Shown piece after piece: positions 35,335-46,502 of a stretch of 64,000 nucleotides of DNA. Below the pieces are notes generated by a model. The model worked only from the letters and a program-made list of their open reading frames with translations, was not told the DNA's origin and ran no database searches. The position numbers and the translations under genes are program-made. The stretch comes from Oscheius sp. JU75 (taxonomy: Eukaryota; Nematoda; Chromadorea; Rhabditida; Rhabditidae). The stretch's first letter is position 1, and every line of letters starts with the position of its first letter. The stretch covers positions 5,964,501 through 6,028,500 of the forward strand of contig JASJZC010000002.1 in NCBI GenBank assembly GCA_037178855.1, written 5' to 3'.

Positions 35335-35400
35335 GCGGACAGGGTCGAACCCTGGTCGTGTGGGCCGTTTTCAGCCAGCACAACCAGTCGGCCATTCGAG
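35335..35400 (-). repeat. tRNA-derived SINE head
   Basis: Minus strand: A box TGGCCGACTGG (35394-35384) and B box GGGTTCGACCC (35352-35342), with a perfect four-pair T-stem (CAGG/CCTG). No acceptor stem is found. It is about 110 bases past the globin stop. Confidence 0.6.
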
Positions 35401-36102
35401 CAACGTGGAGTGGCGAAAGGGAGAGGGTGAGATTGGTGTTTGAGGGAAAGTGTCGACGTGATGGAGGACTTTGGAGTTTCTAACAGATTCTTTCTGCCGT
35501 ATTCTCTGGCTTTGCATGTTCCGCTGAAACTTCCAGCTTCTGATCTCTGACCACCCTCGCGCCATGAATTTGAGATTTTTTCGCTGCTCCATTGACGCAA
35601 CTTGAATCCGTTTATACCGAGAAAAGCAGCTTTTCTCAGAGGATTAAGTACAAATTATGATTGCTCCCTTCTGTTTAAGAACTGATTCTTTGTCACTCAC
35701 TTCTGTCAACATGTTTCCCCTCCTGCCTGTCACACAAAGCCCTAATTGGCGGGCTTCTATCCTTGCATCCGGCGTCAAACAACAGCTTATATTCTGTTTT
35801 CTAGGGCTGAAAAGAATGCCCATCTTTGTGTTCCACTATTCCCCCTCGTAAAGCTTCGCGTAATTAAAAGGACTATGTCGGGGTAGCTAAGCCATGGCTA
35901 GAGTGAAGGCATGCGAATCTTGTTCGTTTTATTAGTCCAACTCATTCTGTCTCTGTCTTCCTGTTTTTTCTCCCTGCCTATGTCTCTGGGTCTCTGCCTC
36001 TTGCTAAAAAAAAAAGCCCAGCCACAGTCCATAAACTGTAGCAGTTAACCTGTACTCTCCTTCCGTATTGTACAATTGTCCTGGCAGCAGCCATTGTAGT
36101 CG

Positions 36103-36370
36103 AAAGACGAGTAGAGGACGAGTAGAACTGACGACAAAACGATGGAATAGCATCGGGTATACTAAGTCGAAGAACTCCGAAGCAAAGGCCGATTATACAT
36201 GACAGGAGAGAACAAATTGACCTAATCTTGGTGCTGCAGTACTGCAAGTTCTGTAGAAAGTTCTACCCAAGGATAGTTCCTGCTCTTTGCTTCTAGACGT
36301 CCGACGTGGAGTGGAGCTACCCGAACTACATTGCCACCCTTTCAGTAAGTTTCCCTGTCTCTCTGTCTCT
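36103..36370 (+). repeat. Dispersed repeat, copy A
   Basis: Alignable along about 250 bp with 40705-40965 (same strand), and in part with 53035-53165 (opposite strand). Shared landmarks in order: GACGAGTAGAACTGACGAC, then TCCGAAGCAAAGG and GATTAT, then TTGACCTAATCTTGG, then AGCTACCCGAACTA, and finally a TCTCTGTC simple repeat. No coding capacity is recognised. Confidence 0.75.
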
Positions 36371-37614
36371 CTACCCTTCTATCTAAACTTGCTTTCCCAT
36401 CCACCCGCACATGTTTTCCACTTAATGCCATCCCATATTTACATGCTATTGGCTCTAGAGAGCGAGAGAAGAGCCCACCACATCTTCTGATAAACATAGA
36501 CTAGAAGAGGTCCTGTGTTGTGTCAATATTTCTTCAGAGAGCCGATTAGTCATCTATCTTGCGTGCGGCCTTTTGCCATGTTGAATGTTTCATGAGCAGC
36601 TTCCGTTTTCTGCTTCTTTTCCTTCATATGATTTCAATCACTAGTCCCCAACCGAAGTCCCAAAAGGCTGCGCAATGAGCGGATGTGGCGATAACTCAAT
36701 CCGGAAGATGAGGTCGGCTAGAGCCACATCCACAACCGCCTAACGCTTCTCAGGATCCGAAAAAGCTGTTACTAAGCTACTAAGCTGTAGTTTCTTCCAC
36801 AGAGATTTAAGCGGCCTTTGGAACAAACTGAACGCTCCTTTCTCTTTCCCTTCATAGTGAAAAACTCAAACTATTCTTACAATTAGACTGAATCTTCTAC
36901 GTATACCCTCCTCTCCGATCCCTGGAACCACTTGTATCTTGTTAAGTAGACTACAGAACACTCTGAGACTTGGAAACGTCTCTTACTTTTGTAGCAAAGG
37001 GTGCAACAGAGTCGGGTATCTTCTTTTCCTTCTGTCAACACAAACAGGAACTAGTAAGTTCTGGTCTGTCAAATAATTAGATGCAGCCGAGATGATAACA
37101 ACATGACAAGAAAGAAATTAGTGTAGAGACACAAGCGATTATGTGAGAATAGAGAAAGTATATAGAAAGAACTTTTACTGGTGGATTATTATAAATGACG
37201 TTCGCGAGAGGTGACAGGCTCATAGGGACAAAACAAAGTAAGACTGGGTCCTCTGTGAGTCTCTGCCATATATTCAAGCTGTTAGCTGATCTATAAGCTC
37301 CGTAGTAGCCTCCTTCTGTAAAGTTCCAGTTGGTGAAGAGTAGAAAGGAACTAGACTAAAATGAGGAAATGACAGTTTGACAAGGAAGTTGAGCGAGACC
37401 TGACAATGAGAAGAGCTTGGGTATGGGACAGACACAGTTTGAAAAAAGTTGTCAAGAACATGCTGTAGTCAGTAGAAGGATGTGACACTCATATCTCCCT
37501 CTCTGTCTCTTGGAAACATTCCGACTTTGATCCAGATGTTTCCAACCACCCTCTATTTCTTCTGCTACACCACACTCGAACACCCTCATTTTTCAGTCTC
37601 TAAGCAACCATCGA

Positions 37615-39100
37615 ATGACGGACGTGGTGGAGCCGCTGGCCAACGGCGGCCACAAAAAGGAGCTGCAGAAGCAGATAAGCACAACGAGTCGACGACTCGG
37701 CAGCATTGGGAAGCAATATACACACGGTGGGTACTTGAGTTGATTGATATAGAGGGATGAAGTCGTTCAATAACTCTCGACGGGGAAAAGGCTCTCTCGG
37801 GCCGCCATGACAATCTCAGTCAACCCGTCATGCCGAAGAGTAGGTCTTTTCTCGTCTTCCAAAAGTTTTATGGTATTTTATTGGATAGAAATTTCCTAGA
37901 AGTCCATGACTTCCAGACCTCATAACACGCCCACAACTCAACTTTTGCGTTTTATAATGTTCTGCAAACTTAATGAAAAGATCAAGCGCGAAACCTTGTG
38001 CCCAAGTAATTCGTCCTCCAAGGCCATTTTCTAGTACAAGATCTCATTTTCTAGCTATTTGCTGTTCTAGAAAGTTGTAGGAAACACTTTTACAAGTACA
38101 ACTTTCGAGAACAACAACAAAGGCCCAAAACCGAGTGTAAGAGTGTCGTGACGTGAGTGTAGCAGCTTGTAAAATTCCGAATGTGTTAAACATGCCAAAA
38201 AAGGCTCAAAGAGTAAGAAAGAGTCAATTTTTCGGCATATTTGCACCTTTCCGTCACGTCAAACTGACTTGACAGGCGGAAGAAGGCACGCGGGTGTTGC
38301 TCGCGTCCCGCCCCAAACTTTTCCCTAATTTTACACTCAACGCGCTTGACCAGATGGCCAAAGGCGGTATCTTATTTGTTTTGAAAACTTGAAAAAAGCC
38401 GTTTCAGAAATTGTCATCGGAACCGACCAGGACCCGTTCAATCAGCCGGAACTCGTACACACTCTAAAGGTGAGAGAGCACATATCAATTGGGGAACAGC
38501 TGGAAAACATATCTTGTATTATTGGGTTAGGCGAGAAAATAAGAAAACAAGACAGAATTGGAACAGTTCTAATGGTCATTTCCGGGTTTGGGCTGTTTGA
38601 AGGTATGAGAGTAATAGGAGGCGAGAAATCTTGACCGCCCAGAGCTAGTTCCTCTAGTAACCTTACTGGACTCTTTCTGCCAAACGCGACAGTATAATCG
38701 CAAAGAGCATCACTGAGGTGTGTCTTCCACGATCTTCCAGGTATATGACAGCAAAAATTAGGCAATCTAGCAAGTTCAGTACTTTCCAATAAAAAAGCGT
38801 TTGTTAAGTGCAAATTGTTGGAGAAAGTATTTGCAGCGCATGTTTTCAAAGACCGTCACTGCTATCTATCATTTGCAGCTTATTGGCTTACGCGACAGCA
38901 TAATCTCAAAGAACATCACTGAGACCGAGATGTGTTTTCCGGCTCACATACCACGAAAAAATGAACTTTATACAAGTTTTCAGGGCAAAGAACTCTGCTT
39001 CTTCGTCATCTTCTACGCCTTTGCCGTCTCAGCCATCGTGCTCATGTTCGAACTGCTGAAACCCGTCCTTTTCAACCCCAGCTATCCGGACAATGATTGA
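37615..39100 (+). CDS. Small single-pass membrane protein of unknown family, 96 residues
   Basis: Not recognised. Exons 37615-37726, 38408-38469 and 38984-39100 join in phase to 96 residues. The N-terminal half is hydrophilic and basic (HKKELQKQISTTSRRLGSI). A short acidic segment follows (IGTDQDPFNQPELVHTLKG). Then one hydrophobic span, about residues 62-83 (CFFVIFYAFAVSAIVLMF), and a short tail ending SYPDND. There is no signal peptide, so it would be a tail-anchored or type II/III membrane protein. The acceptor TTTTTCAG lies 19 bases before the ATG. The two introns (681 and 514 nt) are unusually long here; a further small exon could hide in them. The second intron contains a 34-nt near-repeat. 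It converges on a secreted-protein gene 88 bases away. Confidence 0.65.
38684..38923 (+). repeat. 34-nt direct near-repeat in an intron
   Basis: Bases 38684-38717 and 38890-38923 match at all but three positions. Both begin ACGCGACAG and end CATCACTGAG. They lie 206 bases apart in intron 2 of the 96-residue membrane protein gene. Confidence 0.8.
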
Positions 39101-39188
39101 AGAGCTCTCCGGAAGACTGTCTCTCCGCCATGGACGGGTTCTCTCCACATTTCACTCTACTCTCTCCGCAATAAAGCCCCTTATTTTA

Positions 39189-39673
39189 TTACGTGTACTT
39201 TTCCAAGAAGTGGACAATCTTCTCAAAATTCTGCTCGCGGTCAATTTTGCGGACGAGACCGACAGCGTCGTGTCGAGGGAGCTATAAACGGGGGAGCAGG
39301 GTAATCTAGAGGTGATGACACTCACCGCATAGGCAAAGTTGTCGTCATCAAAGAAGAGATCGTTCTTCGACTTGACACGCTCGAGGATTCGTGGCCAGAT
39401 TGGTCTGGAGAACTAATTGGTCAGAGGAGTCTCTCTGTCTCTCTGTCCCTATCTCTCTCTATCTCGCAGTCTCTGTGTTTAAGAGATAGAGAGACTTCTT
39501 TGTCTCAATTATCAAACTCACTCTCCAGCCACATATCCAATCGGTCGAATCAATCGTGGTACCCTCGAGTCGAAAGTGTTTGCCGTTTCCTGCTTGCTCT
39601 CCAAATGCTCCATCAGCTCTTCTCGAGTTAGAGCAGAAATCGAAGTAACGAAAAGTAAGAGTCGAAGAATCAT
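39189..39673 (-). CDS. Small secreted protein of unknown family, 107 residues
   Basis: Not recognised. Exons 39673-39522, 39404-39326 and 39281-39189 join in phase to 107 residues. The signal peptide MILRLLLFVTSISA is followed by a hydrophilic, cysteine-free mature protein: TREELMEHLESKQ, then RLIRPIGYVAGEPIWPR, then DLFFDDDNFAYAL and a charged end FEKIVHFLEKYT. AATAAA overlaps the stop codon. Introns are 117 nt (containing a TCTCTG simple repeat) and 44 nt. It is divergent from the next secreted-protein gene, with only 98 bases between the two start codons, which suggests a shared promoter. The signal peptide, clean phases and poly(A) signal support a real gene. Confidence 0.7.
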
Positions 39674-39771
39674 AGCTGGGGGTTCTCGAAAAACTGAAAG
39701 TGATGAACTGCCGCCGGGTTAAACTGGCTTGATCCGGATTGTCGTTGACCCCAGGGGACACAGGTGATATC
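39674..39771. promoter_or_regulatory. 98-bp bidirectional promoter candidate
   Basis: All the sequence between two divergent start codons of secreted-protein genes. No TATA box is seen. A short GGGGGTTC/ACCCCAGG-type stretch is present on either side of the middle. Shared regulation is inferred from spacing only. Confidence 0.4.
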
Positions 39772-40667
39772 ATGCTATTCCTCCTGCTGGTCTTCTTCAG
39801 TTTCAGAGATGTTTTTTCACGAGGTAGGATCGATTTTGTTTAAAAGGCATCTTTCAGCACCGTTCCTTCGTGATCGACCTCGAGGACTTGGTCTGTTACA
39901 GCTTCCTACAGGAATGACCGATGAACGGTCAGGGCCATTTTTTCCAAATCTGTACATTGCCGGAGACAAGGTACATTTTGCTCTATTTAAAGTGAAAACA
40001 GATCCCTAGGCCGGTCAAAAACCAATGACTGTACCAGACGTTCATCTTCCGGGACAAGAAGCTGTGTTCAGTGGTCGGTCCGCTTTCAACCCTTTCACAC
40101 ATGCAGTGGCCGCCGTCTACAACGAAGATTTAGTCGATTCTTGGGGGACAGGATTTGCTGTCAATGTGGGTATAGAATGACGGAGAGACAGGGTAACTAA
40201 GACAGCCAGTTCATCGAGTCTTTCAGGGAGTCAACAACTACAATCTACCTGTCAGACGAAACTTTGATCAATTTGCTGATGCTCCTCTGGACAGAAACGA
40301 TGGAATGTATCAGCCCTTCTTGACTGCTTTCTCAGCCGGAGCCGAGTATGATTACTCCAAGATTCGCGAAGTTTCCGGCCATCTGGATCTCCCAGTCCCT
40401 GGCGTGAATGAGCTTTTCGACTTTGATGGGAGGATTATGCTCAAGGGAGGAGGAAACGGAATCCTGAATAGTGCCATGGAGTTCCCGTTGACCCTTTCCG
40501 ATCCCAATGAGAGAGCTCCCTACACTTTCAAGTACCTCAACTTCATGGCTGATCGTCACATGCAGTATGGTCATGTTGTGCCAAATGTGAACTTGTTCCT
40601 GGTCGGAAAAGACAAGATTATGGACCGACTTACTCAGAACAGACTCAATCCGACCATGGTTGGATGA
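39772..40667 (+). CDS. Secreted protein of unknown family, 253 residues
   Basis: Not recognised. Exons 39772-39823, 39858-39970, 40010-40165 and 40227-40667 give 253 residues; introns are 34, 39 and 61 nt. The signal peptide MLFLLLVFFSFRDVFS is followed by a hydrophilic globular protein without cysteine in the stretches read. Notable segments are GMTDERSGPFFPNLY, MTVPDVHLPGQEAVFSG, AFNPFTHAVAAVYNEDL, DSWGTGFAVNGVNNYNLP, and a C-terminal part with YMADRH-like FMADRHMQYGHVVPNVN and LFLVGKDKIMDRL. The single long last exon (147 codons) and consistent frame make it a firm gene. It is head-to-head with the 107-residue secreted protein. ATAATAAA follows the stop. Confidence 0.8.
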
Positions 40668-40704
40668 TCTCACCTAATAAATATAATAAATGATTGGAAA
40701 GTGA

Positions 40705-40965
40705 CAGTGAAGACGAGTAGAACTGACGACAAGACGACGGGAGAACATCACGTAGACTGACTTGGAGACCACCGAAGCAGAGGCAGATTATGCTTGGCAG
40801 GAGTTGGCAAGTTGACCTGATCTTGGCACTATAGCACTGAGTTCTGTTGTCAGTTCAACCTGAGGCTAGTTGATGCTCTTCGCTTCTCGGACGCTGGACT
40901 CCGAAGCTACCCGAACTATGTTGTCATCCTGTCATTTGGTTTCCCTGTCTCTCTGTCCCTCTGTC
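40705..40965 (+). repeat. Dispersed repeat, copy B
   Basis: Same element as 36103-36370, in the same orientation, with many substitutions and small indels. It begins GACGAGTAGAACTGACGAC and ends in a TCTCTGTC simple repeat. A third, partial copy is at 53035-53165 on the other strand. Confidence 0.75.
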
Positions 40966-41797
40966 ACCAATCGCTCTTTGTAGATTGATCCTAGTGTTCT
41001 TTCCAAAGCAGCTTAGGAAATGAGACATTATTTGCTGTCGATCTTCCAACTTGCAGCGTGTCTAACAGCGAGTCCGTCTGCTGCCCTAACTTCTCCGGTT
41101 TTTCGCTTCCACAGGTCAACAGTATTCGCGTGTCTCACCTCTATTGACTCGGGGTAAACGAATTGATGAGTCGAATTCCGGGACCACTGTGATAAACTAT
41201 TCAACAGGACAGCTCATTGTCACAAAAACTCATAGAAGGGCTTTTCTCGATTTCACGTGAACTTCGAAACACACGGATTTAGAAAATGACCAGCTGTGCC
41301 GTGAGCACTGACCAAACAGACGGCGAGAGAGGGAAAGAGCGGTGTGCAAAGTCTGGCAAACGGTTTTTCTACTGCGAAAGTTGCGAAGGCTGCTTGCAGT
41401 CGAGATTCTGCAACGGCACGGATTGATATTGAAAGGTTCTCTCATGTTAGGAGACAGACAGACAGACACATAAGAACAAAAAAACAGAGACAGTGACAGA
41501 GAGACAGCGAGGCATTGCGCCTTTTCAGAACCTCTGACTCATCAATTTCTGTACTTCTGTGATGCCAAAAGTATGGCTTATGGAAGACACTGTTTCCTCC
41601 TACGTCTTCCTCCCTTGAAGTAATCTCAGACTAAAGTTCTTTCTGGTATTGGCACCGTGTTGTTCTCGAGGTGCCAAAGGCAAGTTCACGCACCTGCTCA
41701 CGCACGATGGCAAACAGCCGTCGGCAGCAAACACCGAGCCTGAGGAAGCGGTTATCTCCACGGCGGCAAACTGGAAACCAGCACGCAGAGGGCACGA

Positions 41798-41805
41798 TAT
41801 ATAAG
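41798..41805 (+). promoter_or_regulatory. TATA box of the Cys/Gln-rich gene
   Basis: TATATAAG, 33-40 bases before the start codon at 41838, with no splice acceptor between. This is a compact TATA-driven promoter, as often seen for abundant cuticle-type genes. Confidence 0.7.
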
Positions 41806-41837
41806 CGGCTCCAGGCGACCAGGCAAAGCACCACACC

Positions 41838-43155
41838 ATGAGGACTGCTATCTTCTTCTGTCTACTCGCTCTAGCTTGTGCTGAGCCGGTACTACCTACT
41901 CGTTTTCCCATTTTGAACATAAGTCTTTAGCTCCGTGCTCGTCGCCAAGCCTGTGGCTGTGCCCAGGCCGCTCAGCCAAGCTGTTCGTGCTCTCCGGCTG
42001 CTAGCCAAAGCCTCCAGCAAAACTGTCAATGCCAACAGGCTCCCCAAGCCTCTAGCTGTGGATGTGCCCAGCCTCAGCAGACCCAGTGCCAGCCAGCTTG
42101 TCAGTCCTCTTGTGTGTCGTCTTGTACCGCACAGCAGCAGCCTCAGGCTCAGGTTCGGTTCTCTTTCCCTATTCCTTCCAAGACTCTTTTTCAGTGCCAG
42201 TCTACCTGCCAGAACACCTGTCAAAATACCTGCCAGAACTTCCAGCAGCAGCCTGTCCAGCAGCTGCAACAGCCTCAATGTATGCAGCAGTGTACCCAGG
42301 CCTGTCCTCAGGCTCAACAGCCTCAGTGCCAGCAGCAGTGTGCCGACAACTGCCAGAGCAACAACCAGTACGCTCAGCAGCAACAGCAACAGCAGATGTA
42401 CAACACACCGGGCTACCTTCCCCAGTACTCTTCAACCATGGCACCGATGATGTCTTCGACCCCGGGCATGTACAACCCGTACCAGGACCAGAACCAGTGC
42501 AGCCAATGTACTAACGCATGCATGAACGGATGCCAGCCCAGCCAGCCTCAGCAACAATGCCAACAGGACTGCGGACAGTCCTGTCAGTCTGTCTGTCAGA
42601 ACCAGCAGCAGCAGTACAATCCTTCCACCATGCAGCCAGTTACCTACCAGCCTCAGTTCCAGAACAACAACCAGTGCAATGAGTGCCAGCAGGCCTGTAA
42701 CCAGCAGTGCCAGGCTCAGAACCAACAACAGTGTGACCAGCAATGGTATGTTTCATCCATCCCTTGTCCAACTACCAATTTTCAGCAACGACAACTGCCA
42801 GCCCGTCTGCCAACAGCAGCCTGTCCAGTCCTCGTGCCAGTCTTCCTGTCAGCCCGCCTGTCAGCCAAGCTGTGTCCAGCAGCAACAGCCTCAGCAGCAG
42901 ACTCAGACCATTCAGTTGACCATCCAGGTCCCGGTCTCTGCACAGTCTCCTCAGTGCCAGCCCCAATGCGAACAGACCTGTCAGCAGCAGTGTGTCCAAC
43001 AACAGCCCCAGCAACAGTGTCAGCCAGCTTGTCAGCAGTCCTGTCAGGCCAGTTGCCAACCAGCTACCGTTGCCTGTCAGCCTTCCACCAGCAGCTCGTC
43101 TTGCGGCTGCCCCCAGCAGTACCAGCAGTGCAGCTCTGGCTGTTGTCGCAAGTAG
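41838..43155 (+). CDS. Secreted Cys/Gln-rich repeat protein (ABU/PQN-like)
   Basis: Likely an extracellular structural protein; in C. elegans similar proteins line the pharyngeal cuticle and are listed as prion-like (pqn) or abu genes. Exons 41838-41888, 41931-42152, 42195-42745 and 42786-43155 give 397 residues. The signal peptide MRTAIFFCLLALACAEP is followed by LRARRQ, a possible processing site. The rest is built from irregular repeats of the type CQxxC and CQPxCQxSC separated by poly-Gln runs, with one Cys-poor Met/Tyr/Pro/Ser stretch (about 150-180). It ends SSGCCRK. Introns are 40-42 nt. Sequence repetition plus disulfides suggest cross-linked assemblies. Family placement is by composition and repeat style. 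Confidence 0.8.
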
Positions 43156-44236
43156 GCGGAGTTCCCTCTCGCTGTTTGTATACATTTGAAATCGTTTTCG
43201 ACATTTTGCAATGAATATTTCTGGACAGAGTTGTTAGCACTTTTCAGCTTTTCATGTAGCAATCCATGGCCATTTCAGTCTGGCATGATATCGAGAAAAG
43301 CTCACAGGGTCTGAAAAGAGTTTGTAAGAACTGACGAGGAAGATAGGGAGACAGATATGGAAAGAAGGTGGACAGTAGACAGTAAGCTACCACGGAAAGA
43401 GAGATAGAGAGACAGAAGATAGAGAGATAAAAAGACCAAGAGACAGACGGCCATTGACCTGATGCGGCCCAGCTGTAGCGGTAGTCTCAGCATTTCCATT
43501 CGTGAAGCATTTTGTACTTCCCAGTTCATCCACAGAGCATTCCAAATCCATAGAAGCCGTCTTTGTCGATTGTTGAACCCTGGAAGAAGGTTGACAATAC
43601 GTGAATTGGAAAGAACATATCAATATATTGATTAGTCAAGATGTTTTAGGATTCCCAAACCCCAACTCTTTACAAGACATCACTCCTAGTCTCCATTACC
43701 CGATTTGCTGGTCACTCTGAAGAGATCTCTACCTAATCCCGCCCGGCCCTCGGTTCGGAGACTGAGAGTTTACGGACGTGGGTTACTCGGGACCTACCCA
43801 GACCCTAGTTTCGAGACGAAAGAACAGACATGAGAAAGTGAAAGTGGTTTGGGTAGATTACATGAAGGAAAAAGCAACGTGACTTTTTTTTCGAATTGCT
43901 AAGTCTTGTCAGAATAGCTCTCGACAAGAATTGGCAATAGAGTGCTTTTGTATTGGAAACTCTTTTTGGCAAAAAACTCTAGAAATTGCGAGAAAACAAA
44001 ATCGCTTCTCCACTGTTTGTGATTTGCGAGCCTATAGCCTGCATCTAGTAACTGACAATCAAATGACGGCGAAAGACGTCGTAGGCAATTGGTATAACTG
44101 GATGAATCCTTTATGGCGCAGTCAGCTAGAGCTTTTTTGCGGCGCAATGGACTCTGGTTCCGTCCGTGCGAACAAATGTTTACAAGGACATGCATTTATT
44201 AGACCAGCTAGTTTCTGCAATGTACCTGACATCACT
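43156..44236. other. Spacer after the Cys/Gln-rich gene
   Basis: It has a GAGACAGA-type simple repeat (about 43330-43445). An open frame at 43931-44389 runs into the next gene's antisense and lacks an ATG. Nothing else is recognised. Confidence 0.45.
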
Positions 44237-46502
44237 CTAGTACTGATACAGTTTAGATTTGTGATTATTTTTCGGAATATACAAATCGACATTCTTCTTG
44301 CTCTCCAGAGAGTCGAAGAAGCAAATGATGTTCCCGAGGACCTCGCCAACTCCACGAGCCTGCTCGTAGGTCAGTTCCATTCCATCTAGCGAGATCATAG
44401 TGCTGTCTGTCGGCTCGCAGATTCCTTCCACATCGACGTCGAGGAGGTCCGCCTTGTCCATTATCTCACAAAGGGTTCGGAGCTGTCTCTTCTTGATCTG
44501 GATGGCCTCTTTTCTGATTTCGTTGGCCTTTTCCCGTCTGGCATTGTTCTCCTTGGCGTTTCGACCGCGATGTTTCTTCAAGGGACGACCACCTTTGCTC
44601 TGAAAATAGGAAGGTTGAAAGACAAAGAGACAGAATGAGTTCACCTTTGGCTGATCAATAGTCTCCACCCGATCCTGTCCGAATCCCAGTGCTCGACTGA
44701 GAGCCTTAAACCAGTCCTCTTGCTCCATCTTCGTTGACATCCTTCTCTGAAAGCTCACTTGTGTTCTGACAACTTTTTCATTACCTTCTCCACAGACAAG
44801 AAATAGAATTGAGGCGAGAAAGATTCGTCATAGATTGGCTCGAAAATCTTAGGTGCAATGGCCACGAAAGCTTCCGGATAAAGTCGCCTCTGTGTCTCCT
44901 CTTCCTTCTTCTCCTCCCTCAGCTTGATTCTATGCTGTCGAAGAGACAACTTCTGCTCGTAGTCGATCCTCGGAGGTCCTTCCTCATCATCAACAGGGCT
45001 GTCTGCCTCGACCGCCTCTCCAGCATAGGGCATCATTTGAAGAGTCGGTAGATCCCTGGCCTTTCTCTGTCGTCTGATCGCTCTCTTGGCCCTATCGAAA
45101 AGACTCGCATTCTTCTCGTTTTCCAACTTCCCATCCTCCATTTTCTTCCTCTTCTTGACTCCTTCTCTCGCCTTTTCTCTCTCTTCTTTCTCATCTTGAA
45201 GCCTCCTTCTTCTGGCGCTGGGAGACTCGAAGTCTTGGGTGTCTGGAAGTTCTTGTATGATTTTGGAATGTACTACTAACACTTTGCCTCTGTCAACCTG
45301 GTTCTTTCAGTGCCTGTCACTGAGTCATATCAATCTGTACCATCTGTCATTCTCTCCTCTATCCTGTCCTTAGCCGCCGGTCAACCTATCTGTTTTAGTT
45401 TCTACTGGCACGGGCCCGGTTACCTGCACTACTTTCACCTGTCACTAGTTCGTGTACTAACTTGACTCTAAATGACCAGCTTGACCACTCTCTGCCTGTC
45501 TGATTGTGACAATGGATAGACAAATTCGGAAAGCTCTTCCCTCGCTCTCTCCTGCTTCCCCGAAAATCAAAATGTATACTTGAAAGTCTCACCGAAAGGT
45601 ATCAATTCCGGAACGGGATATTTCTTCGACGATGCCAGAGCCACCATCAAAAGACCATTATTCTTTTCCTTCTTCTCTTCGCCGATGGACATTCGCTCCA
45701 TAGTCTCCACATTCTTCCGTTCCAGAGCCAGCAGCTCTCGTTCCCCGATCTTCCGAATCTTCTTCTTCAGCAAATTGGCGGCATGTTCTCTCTCGTACTG
45801 GGTCAGTTCCTCCTGGTCTTTTCGCGCCTTCTCCTGTCGTCGTACTTCCATTGCTACGAGCCGCTGAATGTCAAATTCCATCTTCTGTTTTAGTTCCTGC
45901 TTGTTCTTTAGCTCTAACTCTTTAAAAATTTCTTGTCGCATAAACTCGACTGCTTGTCTCATCTCCAGAGTGGCGTTCTCAATTCGTCTCTCCTCTTCAT
46001 ACCGCTCTCTCATCTTCTTCTTCAACGGTACGGCAGGGCTGAGAATCCGTTCGGGACATTCGACAAAGTTTTGGATGATCGGACCTTGGGGTGAGAGAGC
46101 TGGAGGGAGATCGTCGCCGCTAAAGGACTTTGGAGAGACCTTTTGAGAGTCAAGAAGAGGATGACCGGGTGGAGCTCTATGAGGAGAACATGATGTGTCC
46201 CGGTTCGAAGTTGTCTGAATTTTTTTGTTAATTGTAAGTCAAATGAATCAGAGGGTCTTCCGTCCTGTCTCGACTTGTCAAAACAGTCTGAATCAGTTGG
46301 TTATTGATTAGATAGTCTAGCTAGTACGGGTGAAAAATTTCAGCAACCAGAAAACAGTATTGAAAATGAGACATTCATAAAATGACCCTATCAGTCACAG
46401 AGTGCTATGTTCAGTTCGAAAGCAAAAAAAAGTGGAAAGGCTTACAGCAGTGGAACTGGAAGAAGCCCTCTGTGAGAAGGGGTCCTCCAAGGCCTTGATC
46501 AT
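44237..46502 (-). CDS. Charged coiled-coil protein of unknown family, 533 residues
   Basis: Not recognised. Five exons (46502-46446, 46214-45593, 45242-44785, 44746-44645, 44599-44237) join in phase to 533 residues. After a Ser/Pro-rich start comes a strongly charged helical region (about 88-210; RYEEERRIENATLEMRQ, ELKNKQELKQKMEFDIQRL). A second Arg/Lys/Glu-rich stretch follows (ARRRRLQDEKEEREKAREG, about 235-265). A less charged part has PEAFVAIAPKIFEPIYDE near residue 355. A basic patch GGRPLKKHRGRNAKENN and a final helical part ending in ICFFDSLESKK close the protein. The acceptor TTTTCAG is 11 bases before the start. The 350-nt intron between exons 2 and 3 has several possible acceptors, all in the same frame. 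The last ten residues read through into low-complexity sequence and could be mis-joined. Confidence 0.65.

Larger units (their letters stand above)
35223..37614. other. Spacer between globin and 96-residue membrane protein genes
   Basis: No gene is supported. It holds a SINE head at about 35335-35400, a dispersed repeat at about 36103-36360 and a TCTCTG simple repeat near 36350-36375. A short acceptor (TTTTTCAG, about 37590-37596) lies 19 bases before the next gene. Confidence 0.5.
40668..41837. other. Spacer with dispersed repeat copy B and TATA promoter
   Basis: It contains the second copy of the dispersed repeat (about 40705-40965), a GACAGACA-type simple repeat near 41450-41510, and the TATA box at 41798-41805 of the following gene. 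An open frame at 41230-41469 on the minus strand has no recognisable features and is not called. Confidence 0.5.

Noticed and set aside
41230-41469. 79-codon minus-strand frame upstream of the Cys/Gln-rich gene
   Set aside because: Begins in a simple repeat, lacks recognisable features, and overlaps the likely promoter region of the next gene.
43931-44389. 152-codon plus-strand frame
   Set aside because: Does not start with ATG and its end is antisense to the coiled-coil gene, whose frame is far better supported.
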